Positions 22,359-33,999 of a stretch of 64,000 bases of DNA are shown in pieces. Made by a program: the position numbers and the translations under genes. Numbering within the stretch: position 1 is the stretch's first letter; the number at the start of each line of letters is the position of its first letter. Under the pieces are notes generated by a model. That model ran no database searches, was not told the origin of the DNA, and worked only from the letters and a program-made list of their open reading frames with translations. This DNA comes from Ariolimax columbianus (Eukaryota > Mollusca > Gastropoda > Stylommatophora > Arionidae), in the NCBI GenBank assembly GCA_036924085.1, contig JAVGWX010000008.1, positions 139,001 to 203,000 of the forward strand, written 5' to 3'.

Positions 22359-23832
22359 TGTAACAGTTCCAGCCAGAGCATGGGCGTTAAGGGCAGGGGT
22401 GATGGGGTTGGCGACACTGAGAACAAAGGTACCTGAATGTGTGCCAAGGTCACTCACCGTCTCAACACTAAGTCGACAAAGAATAACAGGGGGTTGAGGT
22501 GAAGAATGTGTCTGATATAAGTAGGGGTTAGGAGCTGATCACTCTCATTTTGGTAGTGAGGGGTTAGAGACAGACAGGGGCCATCAGATTTTGCTGCGAC
22601 ATTTTAGAGTGACAGGAATTCGGAGTGATTCATTCCAATAACAACTAAGTGGAGGTAAATCCGAACTAGAGTGATGGGTGAGTCAGACAACCCACAGAAG
22701 ACATTGGACAGCCTTGAAACTGCTTGAGACTATATAATGCTGGGCAAAGTTTAACTCAAGCAGACTGGCCATGGAGAAAGAGAGAGATTGAAAATTTAGC
22801 TAGGAAATTGTTTAGCTCACCAACTTTATAGAAGAGCGATTGTTAGCCTGCTACTAGTTTAGCAGGCTGTTTTACGAATGTTAGAGAGATGCGATGAATT
22901 ACAGGGTGACTGAACCAGTATACGCCCTGGAGTCTTAGCCAGTCACTCTATAAGGTGTGTGTTGGGCACCCTGTGACTAGAAGAAATTTGGATGTGTGTG
23001 TGGTGTGTGTAGGACACCTAGGGAATGATGTATGTTCCGGAGATGTGTATACGCAGATCGATTGAGTGTGTGATCACATGTGAGTATACATTGAATAGAT
23101 TGAATGTTTAAATGTCAAGATCACCTGCTTGAAGGGATCTGAATGTATAATGTAAAGGTTACCTGCCTGAGGGGATCTGAGTGTGAGTGAATGCACAGAA
23201 TACAATTGTGAAGATGAGTTTGTGAGAATGTGGTGTGTGCATATAGGGTGAGTAGAGGGTAGCAGCTAGAATTGGCTTGGAAAATTTGGGGGCAATATTC
23301 AAAAGCTAATGGTTACATTTTCCGCAATTAAGAATAATATTAATAGATAAATTATTATTATTTAGTTAAGATATATTTCTTGTATTCTTTGTAATCTCAT
23401 TGCATTCACTTTAATAATTTTGCTTGAATGTGATATTAATAAATATGCCACCTGTCGGTTGATATGTTATTTGCTGTGTGTGGTCTTGAATGATGTGAAT
23501 GCATGTGGTAACATTCTAGAGAGAAAAACCCCAGTGAAAACCCGGACTCTGCCACACATCTTATTTGGTGCCAGATCACCACAGATGGTCACGGTTTTAA
23601 TTTATATATATATATAGTTTTATGTGTAGCTAGGAGTAAGAGTGTAGATAGGGTTAAGAATAGAGTGTTAGTACCATAGTTAGCTCTTTCTAATCATCTG
23701 ACCGGTAAGTATTTGATATTTTTTTTAATACATTGTTGCATTACTGACATACTTGACATTATGTGTGTACTTTAGTCTAAGAATTTTTTATTTTTTTTTA
23801 ACCAGACTCGTTTATTCCTGGACTCTGCCACA
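22359..23832 (+). mobile_element. LTR element (LTR plus short internal remnant)
   Basis: Starts TGTAACAGTTCCAGCC and ends CTCTGCCACA, flanked by GTAT at 22,355-22,358 and 23,833-23,836. The first 1,198 bp (to 23,556) align at both ends with the solo LTR at 60,882-61,806. After that come TTTGGTGCCAGATCACC, which looks like a primer-binding-site region, and about 260 bp without coding. The end motif GGACTCTGCCACA then recurs at 23,820-23,832. I read it as an LTR, a bit of internal sequence and the last bases of the second LTR. 4-bp duplications fit Ty3/gypsy-like integrases, but no integrase or RT is present. Confidence 0.75.
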
Positions 23833-24044
23833 GTATTCTGATGACCTATCTGTAACATTTTGTTACAAATAACTCGATTCTATAACTTGAAGTTTTGGGT
23901 AACTGTACATGTTTCACAGTCGTTTTCACACGGGTTTTCAAAATTTTCACTTTTGTTGGTATCCTGGTATACTGGCATAGTTTTCTCAGGATGTGTAGCC
24001 TCTGCATTGTCATTGCCAATCTGCTTCCGGGGATATCCTACAAC
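23833..24044 (-). mobile_element. Group D LINE fragment, right of the LTR insertion
   Basis: TCTGATGACCTATCTGTAAC and on aligns with 35,970-36,140 (CTCTGAGAATCTTTCTGTAA), continuing the fragment left of the LTR. It ends near 24,040, where a SINE-B tail begins. Confidence 0.7.
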
Positions 24045-24108
24045 CTGCTACTTGCAAAGGGCTTGGTAGTGGGAGATTGAGAACGAACGCAGAAGAAGAA
24101 GATATACG
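24040..24108 (+). mobile_element. SINE-B 3' end
   Basis: CTACAACCTGCTACTTGCAA then GGGCTTGGTAGTGGGAGATT and GAGAACGAACGCAGAAGAAG match the SINE-B tail. Only about 70 bases are present. Confidence 0.75.
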
Positions 24109-24114
24109 AAGCGT

Positions 24115-26360
24115 GTTCAAATTAAACTGGATCCAGTGGCTTTATTACAAGCATATAAAAGTTACTTCGCCCAACCATAGAATTCTAACTAATCGAAGCG
24201 CAAATGGGTTTATTAAGAAAAAACCGGCCTTGCGGCAACTAGCAGAAAGAGCCATCGAATATGACGAAACTCTTTAGGCATTTATAGATCAAGAAAAAGC
24301 GTTCAATCTGGTCAACCGACAACAGCTGTGGAGAACACTGAAGAACTATGGAGTAAGTCAGCACTTGATAAGCATATGTGAATGTTTGTATACAAATAGT
24401 CAGTGCACGGTATAAACAAGTGCCGGTGAGTCGGAACGGTTTCTTGTGAAAACCAGAGTTAGACAGGGGTGTGTGCTTTTTCCCATGTTGTTCATCACCT
24501 AAATGGACCAAATCAGCACAATCTAACGATGACAACAGCTGTAGCGAACTTCTCTTTGCCGACGACCAAGCACTCATTGCAAACACTAAAACAGCTGCGA
24601 CAGCGCGTAAATAACCTTAAATTAACTGCACAAAGGCACAACATCAAAATCAGCGTGAGTAAAACTGAAACAATAGCAAGAGCAGAAACAACCACTAAGA
24701 TCTACATTCAACAGCAACAACCACTAAGATCTACATTCAACAGCAACAACCACTAAGATCTACATTCAACAGCAACAACCACTAAGATCTACATTCAACA
24801 GCAACAACCACTAAGATCTACATTCAACAGCAACAACCACTAAGATCTACATTCAACAGAAACAACCACTAAGATCTACATTCAACAGCAACAACCACTA
24901 AGATCTACATTCAACAGCAACAACCACTAAGATCTACATTCAACAGCAACAACCACTAAGATCTACATTCAACAGCAACAACCACTAAGATCTACATTCA
25001 ACAGCAACAACCACTAAGATCTACATTCAACAGCAACAACCGCTAAGATCTACATTCAACAGAAACAACCGCTAAGATCTACATTCAACAGAAACAACCA
25101 CTAAGATCTACATTCAACAGAAACAACCACTAAGATCTACATTCAACAGCAACAACCGCTAAGATCTACATTCAACAGCAACAACCGCTAAGATCTACAT
25201 TCAACAGCAACAACCGCTAAGATCTACATTCAACAGCAACAACCACTAAGATCTACATTCAACAGAAACAACCACTAAGATCTACATTCAACAGCAACAA
25301 CCACTAAGATCTACATTCAACAGAAACAACCACTAAGATCTACATTCAACAGCAACAACCACTAAGATCTACATTCAACAGCAACAACCACTAAGATCTA
25401 CATTCAACAGCAACAACCACTAAGATCTACATTCAACAGCAACAACCACTTAGATCTACATTCAACAGCAACAACCGCTAAGATCTACATTCAACAGCAA
25501 CAACCGCTAAGATCTACATTCAACAGCAACAACCACTTAGATCTACATTCAACAGCAACAACCGCTAAGATCTACATTCAACAGCAACAACCGCTAAGAT
25601 CTACATTCAACAGCAACAACCACTAAGATCTACATTCAACAGAAACAACCACTAAGATCTACATTCAACAGCAACAACCGCTAAGATCTACATTCAACAG
25701 CAACAACCACTAAGATCTACATTCAACAGCAACAACCACTAAGATCTACATTCAACATCAACAACCACTAAGATCTACATTCAACATCAACAACCACTAA
25801 GATCTACATTCAACAGAAACAACCACTAAGATCTACATTCAACAGAAACAACCACTAAGATCTACATTCAACAGCAACAACCGCTAAGATCTACATTCAA
25901 AAGCAACAACCACTAAGATCTACATTCAAAAGCAACAACTGCTAAGATCTACATTCAACAGAAACAACCACTAAGATCTACATTCAACAGCAACAACTGC
26001 TAAGATCTACATTCAACAGCAACAACTGCTAAGATCTACATTCAACAGCAACAACTCAAGCAAGTGGAGGATTTCAAATATTTAGGAAGGATAGTATCAT
26101 CTAATGGAAGAATGTAAGAAGAAATCAATCACAGATGCACCAAAGCAAACCAAATCATTGGCCAGATGTCAACAATACTGAAGAACAAATCACGTCAAGA
26201 TTGGCACAAAAAGAGCCCTGTTCAACACAATTCTCATGCCTACACTATGCTAGCAGTGTCAAACTTGGACACTGACAGCAACAGATAAGAGAAAAATAGA
26301 AGCAGAAATGAAATGCCTGAGGCGAATGCTAAATGTGACAAGATGAGACAGAATTGCAAA
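24115..26360 (+). mobile_element. LINE RT remnant with internal array (left of CR1)
   Basis: Broken frames: FIDQEKAFNLVNRQQLWRTL near 24,280 (motif A), KTRVRQGCVLFPMLF near 24,452 (motif B), LLFADDQALIANTKTA near 24,550 (motif C), NNLKLTAQRHNIKISVSKTE near 24,610, then the 29-bp array, then LKQVEDFKYLGRIVSSNG near 26,056 and EAEMKCLRRMLNVTR near 26,300. A CR1 element sits at 26,361. The remainder of this LINE continues at 27,451. Confidence 0.82.
24683..26055 (+). repeat. 29-bp tandem array, 47 copies, inside LINE RT
   Basis: Unit CACTAAGATCTACATTCAAC plus AGCAACAAC. Flank copies CAGAAACAAC at 24,683 and CAGCAACAAC at 26,046 are exactly 47 x 29 bp apart. Point variants (CCACT, CCGCT, AACTGCT, CAGAAA, CATCAA) occur scattered and in small clusters. 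The array lies between the SKTETI and QLKQVEDFKYLG parts of the RT. Confidence 0.95.
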
Positions 26361-27450
26361 GGCCTTTGATATATTAATCATAGCCTCATCAAAGATTATT
26401 TAGAAAGTTAAAATTACATGGAATAGGTGGGGAAGTTGCCAAATGGATTGAAAATTTGTTAACAGGAAGAAGGTAGAGGGTGGGCATAAATAAGGGGTAC
26501 TCTGAGTGGAGTGAAGTGAAAAGTGGGGTGCCATAGGACTCGATTTTGGTACCAATTTTGTTCTTGATATATATAAACGATTTGGACATTGAAATAGGAT
26601 TACACAATTTGCTGATGACACAAAACTATGCAGTAGTATCTCATCTAAAGCAGAAGTTGATATATTGAGGTCGGATTCAGATCAAATTCAAGAATCGTAT
26701 GTAAGCTGGTGAATGGAGTTTAATGTAGATAAATGTAGAATCATCCACATGGGTAGATCCACTATGGAACATAATTATAAAATGGGCGAGAACAATATTA
26801 GAACGATAAATCAGGAAAGGGACATAGGTGTTATAATGTATCATACAGGTAAGATGAGTGAGCAAGTCCAGGTAGCAGTGAAAAGGCAAATGCAATGTTA
26901 GGTATGATAAAAATAAATATTAAACATAGGAACAAGGAAGTGATAGTCAAACTGTGTAAAGCATTAGTTAGACCTAGATTGGAGTACTGTGTACAGGTGT
27001 GGAGTCCTTATCATAGAGGGGATATAACCATGTCGGAAAGAATACAAAAAAGATCGACAAAGTTACAGTTATGAGGAAAGAGAAAAACCGGCCTATAGTG
27101 TCTAGAAAAGAGAAGAATTCGAGGTGATTTAATACACTACATGTTTTATAAGATGATCAGAGAAACTGATAAATTAGACTTTAACAAGTTTTTAAAAAAA
27201 TACAACCACCTAAAAGAACAAGGGGACATAGCTACACATTAACTAAAGATAGGTCCAGATTAGATATTAGGAAATATTTTTTAATCAGCGAGTGGTGAAT
27301 GCTTGGAATGCATTGCCACAGGAGGAAGGGACAATTAATGCATTTAAGAATAAATTGGATGCGGATAGCTTTTAGAGCAAGGTAATGAAACTGGTTGTAT
27401 ACAGACTCTGCAGAGTCTTCTAAACCAGTATAAAGACATTAAGTTAAGTT
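26361..27450 (+). mobile_element. CR1 LINE, 5'-truncated
   Basis: Decayed but typical CR1 order: QFADDTKLCSSISSKAEV near 26,604, MEFNVDKCRIIHMGRS near 26,713, NNIRTINQERDIGVIM near 26,791, LDLDWSTV/LEYCVQVWSPY near 26,970-27,010, a basic R-rich stretch and NAWNALPQEEGTINAFKNKL near 27,299. It ends with a TTAAGTTAAG tail at 27,437-27,450. It interrupts another LINE. Stops are many. A second 3' end lies at 51,650. Confidence 0.88.
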
Positions 27451-27700
27451 AAAAATTAGAATCGATGAGATCAGGAAACAGATGGGCACTAAGTCAGTGC
27501 TAGACTTCATTAGAAAACAGCAAATTCAGGGGTTTGACCACATATCGCGACAGCAACACAGCAGCGTCCCACAGATGGCTCTAACACTTAAACACAGCGG
27601 TACCAGAGCTAGAGACCGACCCGGAAAAGATTGATTGGCAGCCAGTTCCACCTTATACGAAGCGCGCACCAAGGCGCTGTCCAGATGTCACTTATACACC
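27451..27700 (+). mobile_element. LINE 3' part, right of CR1
   Basis: KIRIDEIRKQMGTKSVLDFI then RKQQIQGFDHISRQ near 27,520 and RARDRPGKD near 27,608 continue the C-terminus of the LINE interrupted at 26,360 (NVTR-DRIAN). A TAGATA repeat lies at 27,729-27,747. Confidence 0.75.
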
Positions 27701-27769
27701 TGACGCAAAGGCAAACCAGGATCAGACAATAGATATATAGATAGATAGAAAGTGACTTCATCTGGTGAC

Positions 27770-28065
27770 AGAATTAAATATAGCAATTGTTATGAAGCAA
27801 ACATGCCACAAGGTTAATTAGAAAGCGTTGCCATATGCATTCAGACATGCTTCCAACTGCTTGGGAGACGGCTGATGCCGTCGGAAAAAAAAATGACTTT
27901 GGTTGCTCTTTGAGGCACTTGGTCACCAAGGCCATAATTCTGCATCGGAGTGGAATCTGTGTTCCTTCACACATTTTCTTAAGGGTCTGAACAAATAGAA
28001 ATCACAAGGGGACATATCAGGGTTATAGGATGGGTGTGGCAAAACTTCTTACCTTTTCTGTGCTA
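27770..28065 (-). mobile_element. Mariner-like transposase C-terminal relic
   Basis: The minus strand reads HPSYNPDMSPCDFYLFRPLK near 28,040-27,985, which matches the D34D-type last catalytic Asp motif (YSPDLAPCDFxLF), then HRFHSDAELW and, in other frames, PKQLEACLNAYGNAF. Frameshifts are visible. No terminal inverted repeats were found. Known members cut and paste at TA. Confidence 0.72.
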
Positions 28066-28069
28066 ACGC

Positions 28070-29200
28070 TTTCTGAACAATGTGCCCTATTGGGCACTAC
28101 CTAGTCTCTATCTGGTAGCTATAATATGTAACAAAATCTGGTCACGACTGTATTTAACTTTTCAAGAGAATCAAGAATATACATTATACGAGTTAGTTCT
28201 GTCTGGGGTTAAAACGCAACTTGCTGATGGGCGTGGGAGGCTTATTGTAAATTAAATGCACCATTGTTCCAAAAGTTTGTAACCTCACAAATTGTGGAAA
28301 ATGGTGAAATACATGATGCAAACCTAATTAAAAGGTCAGAATGAACTTAAAGTATAGAAGACATGGGCAAACTGACAAGCAGCAGCATTACAAATTGTTG
28401 TGGGCATGATATGCTATTGTGCAATCCTTTCCGTGATGGAGAGCATGCGCCATGGTGGTCAAAGAAGCACGATGGGACAAATAAAGAACTATTTGCACCC
28501 ATTCACAACCCCGACTCACAGAATATTCAACTGAAAGGACTGGTTGAACGAAAAGAGAAAAGGTTACGTCACTCATGATGGACAAACAATACGCAGAACT
28601 AAATCCTCATGTTTAATAAAGAACATTACCTCTCTTTCACTAAATATCGATCTGATTGATGACTGAAAGGAAAACAAAGATGTTATTATGAATCTATAAT
28701 AGATTAATCTAAGGACATGTCAACACAAAAACACGTTTATTTTGCTTTTGTTTTCTAAGTCATAGAACAAAAGAAATTTAGACTGGTTTTCTAGGTTTAG
28801 TTCCGGTATAAAGGACTACGAGAAAAAACATATTCAATTTGATTGAGGAGGAAATTGTAAAATGCTATCAAAGTCTTACAAGCTGCATATGGTTTGGATC
28901 TGATGATGCGTTAAACATGGTTGGGTGTGGTCGAGATTGAAAGATGTGTGCAGCTCAGATGTATATGATTTGCTTAAAGTGATCAACACAGCTAGAGAAT
29001 CTGAACCTACTCGAACTGCTCCTCTTCTCTTTGAAAAACCTTCATGTACTAGGTGGCGTGTGCGAGGAAAGGCAATACTTACCATGTTGATGAACTGAGA
29101 GGAACTCGAAGCTTATTTTAGCATTGGATACAAAATTTAAATCTTGATTGTTAAAGGAAATGTTGTGAAACTACTTGTATTTTGTGTTTGCGATGCCTGA
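28070..29200. other. No recognised gene
   Basis: A 71-codon frame at 28,363-28,578 is open but I recognise no family. Nothing else supported. Confidence 0.4.
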
Positions 29201-29227
29201 TGTACAGGAAGACTGCCATGGAGGACA

Positions 29228-29372
29228 GGGGCACCAACCAGGCACGTCCACAGGTGGCGGATAGTGGGGCGACCGACCCCAACCAGGCACGTCCACAGGT
29301 GGCGGATAGTGGGGCGACCGATCCCAACCAGGCACGTCCACAGGTGGCGGATAGTGGAACGACCTCCAGATA
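29228..29372 (+). repeat. 45-bp tandem repeat, three copies
   Basis: The unit begins AACCAGGCACGTCCACAGGT and is GC-rich. Copies 1 and 2 are identical but for one base, and the third diverges at its end (GGAACGACC). Confidence 0.92.
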
Positions 29373-29429
29373 TGGAGGGTCAGTTGTGATATAAGCTAGG
29401 TATAATAACAACGAATAAGCATTCGTGGA

Positions 29430-29690
29430 TCAAACAGTGGTGTATTCCAATATGATGGAGTGGGACAACAAAGAAAGTTTCAAGTGCCCTACACGTTGAC
29501 GATTTCGCAATGTGAAGGGCTGAAGAAAAACTACCAACAGCTAAAACAGAATGCAGACAGCACTGGACACTGTTGGAAAGTGGGTTACTGATTGGGGATT
29601 GCAGATTAACATCTCAAAGACAGTTACAACATGCCTCTTACTGTCCAACAGCAAGGAAGAAGCAAAACTTAATCTAAAGGGCAAAGAGTC
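29430..29690 (+). mobile_element. LINE RT palm fragment (Jockey-like)
   Basis: Across a frame change: VDDFAMWRAEKNYQQLKQNA-like sequence near 29,498, then TDWGLQINISKTVTTCLLLS near 29,591 and LNLKGKE near 29,668. It resembles the palm of LINEs with a YADDLAxW motif. It abuts the opposite-strand group B LINE. Confidence 0.6.
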
Positions 29691-30800
29691 TGAACCAGGT
29701 CAGGTCATCCCGTAACCGGCGAGGTCGTTGGGGCACACATGAAGACATCGTCACAACACCACGCCACCCTTCTCTGTTAGCGGCCGCTGCCCGTGCCTCT
29801 TCTAGTCGGAGATTGGTCCATTCTTTAATGTTGTCCTCCCACCTCTTTTTGGGACGACCTCTTAGTCGTCTGCCTTGCACCTTTCCTTTGATGATCGTAT
29901 TTGCAAGAGCATTTGATTTCGATGTGTGGCTGTACCAAGCGAGTTTCCTTCTTTTGACAGTTGCCAAAAGGTCTTCAAAAGGCCCTATTGCTGTTGTAAT
30001 TCTATCTCGTATTTACTCATTTGTAACTCGATCTTTGTACGTGACGTTTAAAAGTCTTCTGAAACATCTCATCTCCAAGGCCTGTTATCCTTCGTTGAAG
30101 GTCAGCTGTAACTGTCCATGTCTCACAAGCATAGAAGAATATTGATAGGACCAGTGTATGCATTAATCTGATTTTTGTGCATAGTGCTAACCGTTTATCT
30201 TGCCAGATTTTGTTACGCCGTGCAAGCGCCGCTATTGTCTGTGCTATTCTGGCCAATACCTCACATTTTGATCCTTCATCACTGACACTCGACCCTAGAT
30301 ATTTAAAACGGTCAACCACTTCGAGTAGCTTTTATCCTGCTGTTGAAGCCCTCGGCGTTGTTGGTCATTAATTTTGTCATTCCAGCGTTTATCTCTATAC
30401 CGTAGTCAAGAGCTGTTTCATCGAGCCTTCGGGCCTGGAGTTCTGCTTCTGAACCCACCAACCCGTCGATACCATCTGCAAAACGAAGGTTGGTAATCGT
30501 TCGGCCCCCTATCTTGACTGTACCAAGGTGACCTCCAGGTGCCTCATTCATAATTCCATCAAGGAATTTATTGAAAAGAGCTGAAGAGAGTGAACACCCC
30601 TGTCTCAGACCAGCTGATGTGCGAAACCAGTCTCCTCGCCTCCCATTCACAAGAACTGCACTAGACGCTTTGTTATACAGGTGTTCAACGACTTTTATAA
30701 TATTTCCGTTGATTTTATACATCCTCATGGTTGCCCATAGCGCTTTAGGGCATACCCTATCAAACGCCTTCTTCACAGCCTGAACCACAGCGTCAAAAAC
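29690..30800 (-). mobile_element. Group B LINE (RTE-like) RT remnant
   Basis: Minus-strand order: VKKAFDRVCPKALWATM near 30,777 (motif A region, catalytic Asp lost), TSAGLRQGCSLSSALFNKFL near 30,624 (motif B), LRFADGIDGLVGSEAEL near 30,489 (FADG where most copies have FADD), MVDRFKYLGSSVSDEGSK near 30,319, LALCTKIRLM and FFYACETWTVTADLQRR, ending with KRWEDNIKEWTNLR near 29,850 and a short GACCTGACCTGG tail near 29,700. The 3' end matches the copy at 55,901. FADD changed to FADG would by itself inactivate a polymerase. Confidence 0.88.
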
Positions 30801-30804
30801 AAAG

Positions 30805-32040
30805 ACGGAACGCCTAAACAAAATTCAAAACTCGAGCTTAAGGATAATAACAGGAGAAATGAAGACTACACCAATCGAGACAATGGAAACATATACAAAT
30901 ACCCCTAAATAATAGATGAGAGGAAAGTGCTGACACGTAGTGAAAAGATGCTACGCATGCCTGATCATCCCTTGCATATCAAACTGAAACATCCAGTTAA
31001 AAATAGGCTACAGAGAACCTGCTTCATATTCATATATCAAACAATCTACACCAAACATATGGAGAACTAATACCCAATTAACCTGCAGAAATAGTAATGT
31101 TTATCAACTATGAATAGCCAAGCTATAACATAAACAACATCACAATACGTACAGAGTACAGAGATACCAGTACAGAAGAAAAGACTAATAGTGTCCACGA
31201 GCTGAAATCTTTAGTATAAGCAATGATTGAGGAGAAATATAATACCAAGGAATGGACACATGTGTACACAGATGGTTCAGCAGATGGGGCAGGCGAAATG
31301 GGGAAGGAGGCATATTATGATATTCATGACACAAAAGTGGAAATATTACAGAAGAGGTCGTTCTAACAAGAAAGTCGTCCACAAATCTCAGAGCAGAATC
31401 TATTATGGTCATCCTGCGAGAACTGGGAATACTTAAAACAGAAAGGCAACCACCAACAAAATTAGCTGTATTCACAGACAGCAGAGTTCTGTTAGAGGCA
31501 ATACAAAAAACAAACAACGAACCACTGTTAGTGTTATCAGATATCAGAGGAGAACTAGGAAAACTCCAGAGATCTTCAACAATAGCGCTCCAGTGGCTAC
31601 TCTCCCATTGCGTAATCGCAGGAAACGAGAGAGCTGACGCTCTAGCAAAAGATGGCAGCAAAAAGGCACAATTTAATCATCGAGTACCATACAGAGAAAT
31701 CAAGAACATCATCAGAAATCAGTATATACACCAATGGAGAGAAGAGAGAAACATAAGTAGTACACCAGACCCAATTCACCAACTCAAAAGAAATCAACAA
31801 ACTTCCTTATTTCGCCTGAGAACTGGACACTGCAGACTACTAGAATATCTATACCGACTAAAGATCTCACACACCGATGTATGTCATCGCGGAACAGTAG
31901 ACCAGAACCCTGAACACATTCTACACTCTTTAGGGAAATGAGAAACCAGACCGGGCCAGAGGGTGCCGAGCTCAGACAAAAGCTGTGGGGCAGCCGCTCT
32001 GACCTTGTGAAAACTATAAACTTCATCATGGCGACTAGCC
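30805..32040 (+). mobile_element. Group A LINE: thumb, RNase H and C-terminal tail
   Basis: LRIITGEMKTTPIETMETYT near 30,838 opens it. RNase H follows: a VYTDGS-like motif near 31,263, NLRAESIMVILRELG near 31,385 (E motif), LAVFTDSRVLLEAIQ near 31,465 (D motif) and GNERADALAKDGSKK near 31,622, with the usual His region reading LLSHCVIAGNERAD. A tail with HRGTVDQNPEHILHS near 31,885 follows. The open frame 31,405-31,941 covers the last 178 codons. Two or three shifts lie upstream. Confidence 0.85.
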
Positions 32041-32349
32041 TGCAGATATAGCATGGCTAAAAGATCATGAATGCAAAGAAAGAAGAATGAAAAACTGTTT
32101 CAACAAACAAAGCTGATCTAATGACAAATCCAATTAAATTTGATTGGCCTTTTTATTTAGCTTTTCTGGAACTCAGTTGGCTTTTTTTAGAATTTGATCT
32201 GGCAACCCTGCTGCCCATTATGCCTTCACGATCTCCTTTTCCCCTCCCCTCCACACCATAACAGCTCCCACTTTCCAATGAGTTAGTGCGTAGTCCGGCT
32301 GAATACCATGATTCAAGTTTAGGCTTTTTTATAGAGGGGAATTTGATGT

Positions 32350-32945
32350 TTGTGGAGTTTTCAGCATAACAAAGAGTGCTGGCCGGCGAAATGTAACCGC
32401 TTGACTGTAAGAAGTATACGAAAACGAGTAGACAAGGAGGTAACACAATTTAAAAACCGTATTCGATGTTACATCCTGGTACAACAAAGATGGAGGTCAA
32501 AATGTGCTAGCAACATAAACGCGACCAGAAGCAGACTATGACGGGGACCACGAATTATTCTTTTCAGTTTTCAAGACACGACTTCGTCTGATTAATAAAG
32601 GTCTCTAACCAATACGCTACGATGTAACAGCGATACCTACTGAATACAACATCAAAGTAGAAAACAAATTTTAGGCGTTGCTGGCGGCACATGAAGAGAT
32701 GACATCTGATGAGTTGACATCATACGCAAGGGATATTTTAATCTCCAAAGCGAACGAAATGATTCCCAGTATGTCGTACAAGAAACAGAGCTATATATCA
32801 AATGAAACACTGCAACTCATTGAAGAAAGGAAACAATCCAAACAAATGGGTATGCGATGAGACTAACACAGCATATAAAAACAAGAAAAGTTAGAAGAGA
32901 AATAAGAAATAATATAAGAAGATACATAGTGCACACTTGTAAGGA
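32350..32945 (+). mobile_element. Group D LINE endonuclease end and linker
   Basis: RIRCYILVQQRWRSKCASNI near 32,458, a decayed DHELL region near 32,535, TEYNIKVENKF near 32,641, then LAAHEEMTSDELTSYARDIL near 32,681 and NDSQ/MIPSMSYKKQSYISN near 32,767. The same sequence appears antisense at 36.86-37.2 kb. It ends where the group A LINE begins. Confidence 0.8.
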
Positions 32946-32959
32946 CAACACACTAACAG

Positions 32960-33990
32960 CAATAACAAACATACTGAATAGATGCGGACAACATCCTGTT
33001 ATACAATCAGGGCAAAGACACGACTGAAATTGTCGCTGGTGTGCGGAGCAAGCTGGGGAAGCTACCTGAATGGTGCACAAACTACAACGTCGAAATCAAT
33101 CCACTTAAGGTCAAGAATGTCGGGTTCTCCCGAAACAATTGGTTGGTCTCAGATACACTAACAAGAACCACCTGCAAGGGAACTAGCATTGAGACAGCGC
33201 ATGACATGAAATACTTGGGTATCACATTCAACAGAAGTCTTTCTTTCAAAAAACATGTTGACAATGTGAAGAGGGGTAGCAATCCAATTCAAAGTGATGG
33301 CGGCCACAGACATGCAATAATGGACTCTTTTCCTGTTGATGCAAGCACTGGTTTTGTCTGTCCTGTACTATGGTCTTGGGTTACTCACGCTATCGCAGAC
33401 ACAGGTAGATAGAATGGAGATAATACAGAACGAGCGCATGAGAGCAGTTCTGGGAAGAACTAGAGATACTCCCATTGCTGCCGTGAGATCCCTGCTTGAT
33501 TGGAGGGGGTAGGAAAATCAGCTGCCTGCTCCACTAGTGACATTGTCAGACTCGCAGGCCATGCTCTGTAAGATAGAACGGTGCATGCTAAGAAAGGAGT
33601 GGGCTACTCTTCTGAACAACTCTGGTATACAAGGTGTCACATGGATCTACTGCCCAAAACATACATGGCGTCCGGGGCAACGAAAGAGCAAAAGCAGTGG
33701 CGGAACGCGCTGTGGTGAACTACGCCGTGATGACGAGAGACAGGGTTGAGTTGTTAATGGCAGTCATGGACAGTCTACAGAATGATGAAGAGACAGAGGG
33801 TTGCGAAAATACATATGTGCAGAGGATGATAGATTTGGAAATGACTAAGGGAGAATGTGTGTTCTGTCTGGAAAGATCCAAAAGAGATAGATATGCTGAA
33901 GGAGTTCAACCACACTATAGAGAAGTCATATGGGCCTCAGGACTGGCTTCATGGCTATCTATGAACACTGCCTAAACCTGGTAATGACTC
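32960..33990 (+). mobile_element. Group A LINE remnant with internal deletion
   Basis: Matches 350-1,850: LLYNQGKDTTEI near 32,997, VRSKLGKLPEWCTNYNVEIN near 33,038, MKYLGITFNRSLSFKKHVDN near 33,207, then a jump to TLSDSQAMLC near 33,540 and NERAKAVAERAVVNYAVMTR near 33,685. The region between 33,500 and 33,530 lacks the tether and first half of the RNase H present in the other copy, about 0.55 kb. Confidence 0.82.
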
Positions 33991-33999
33991 CATACAACC

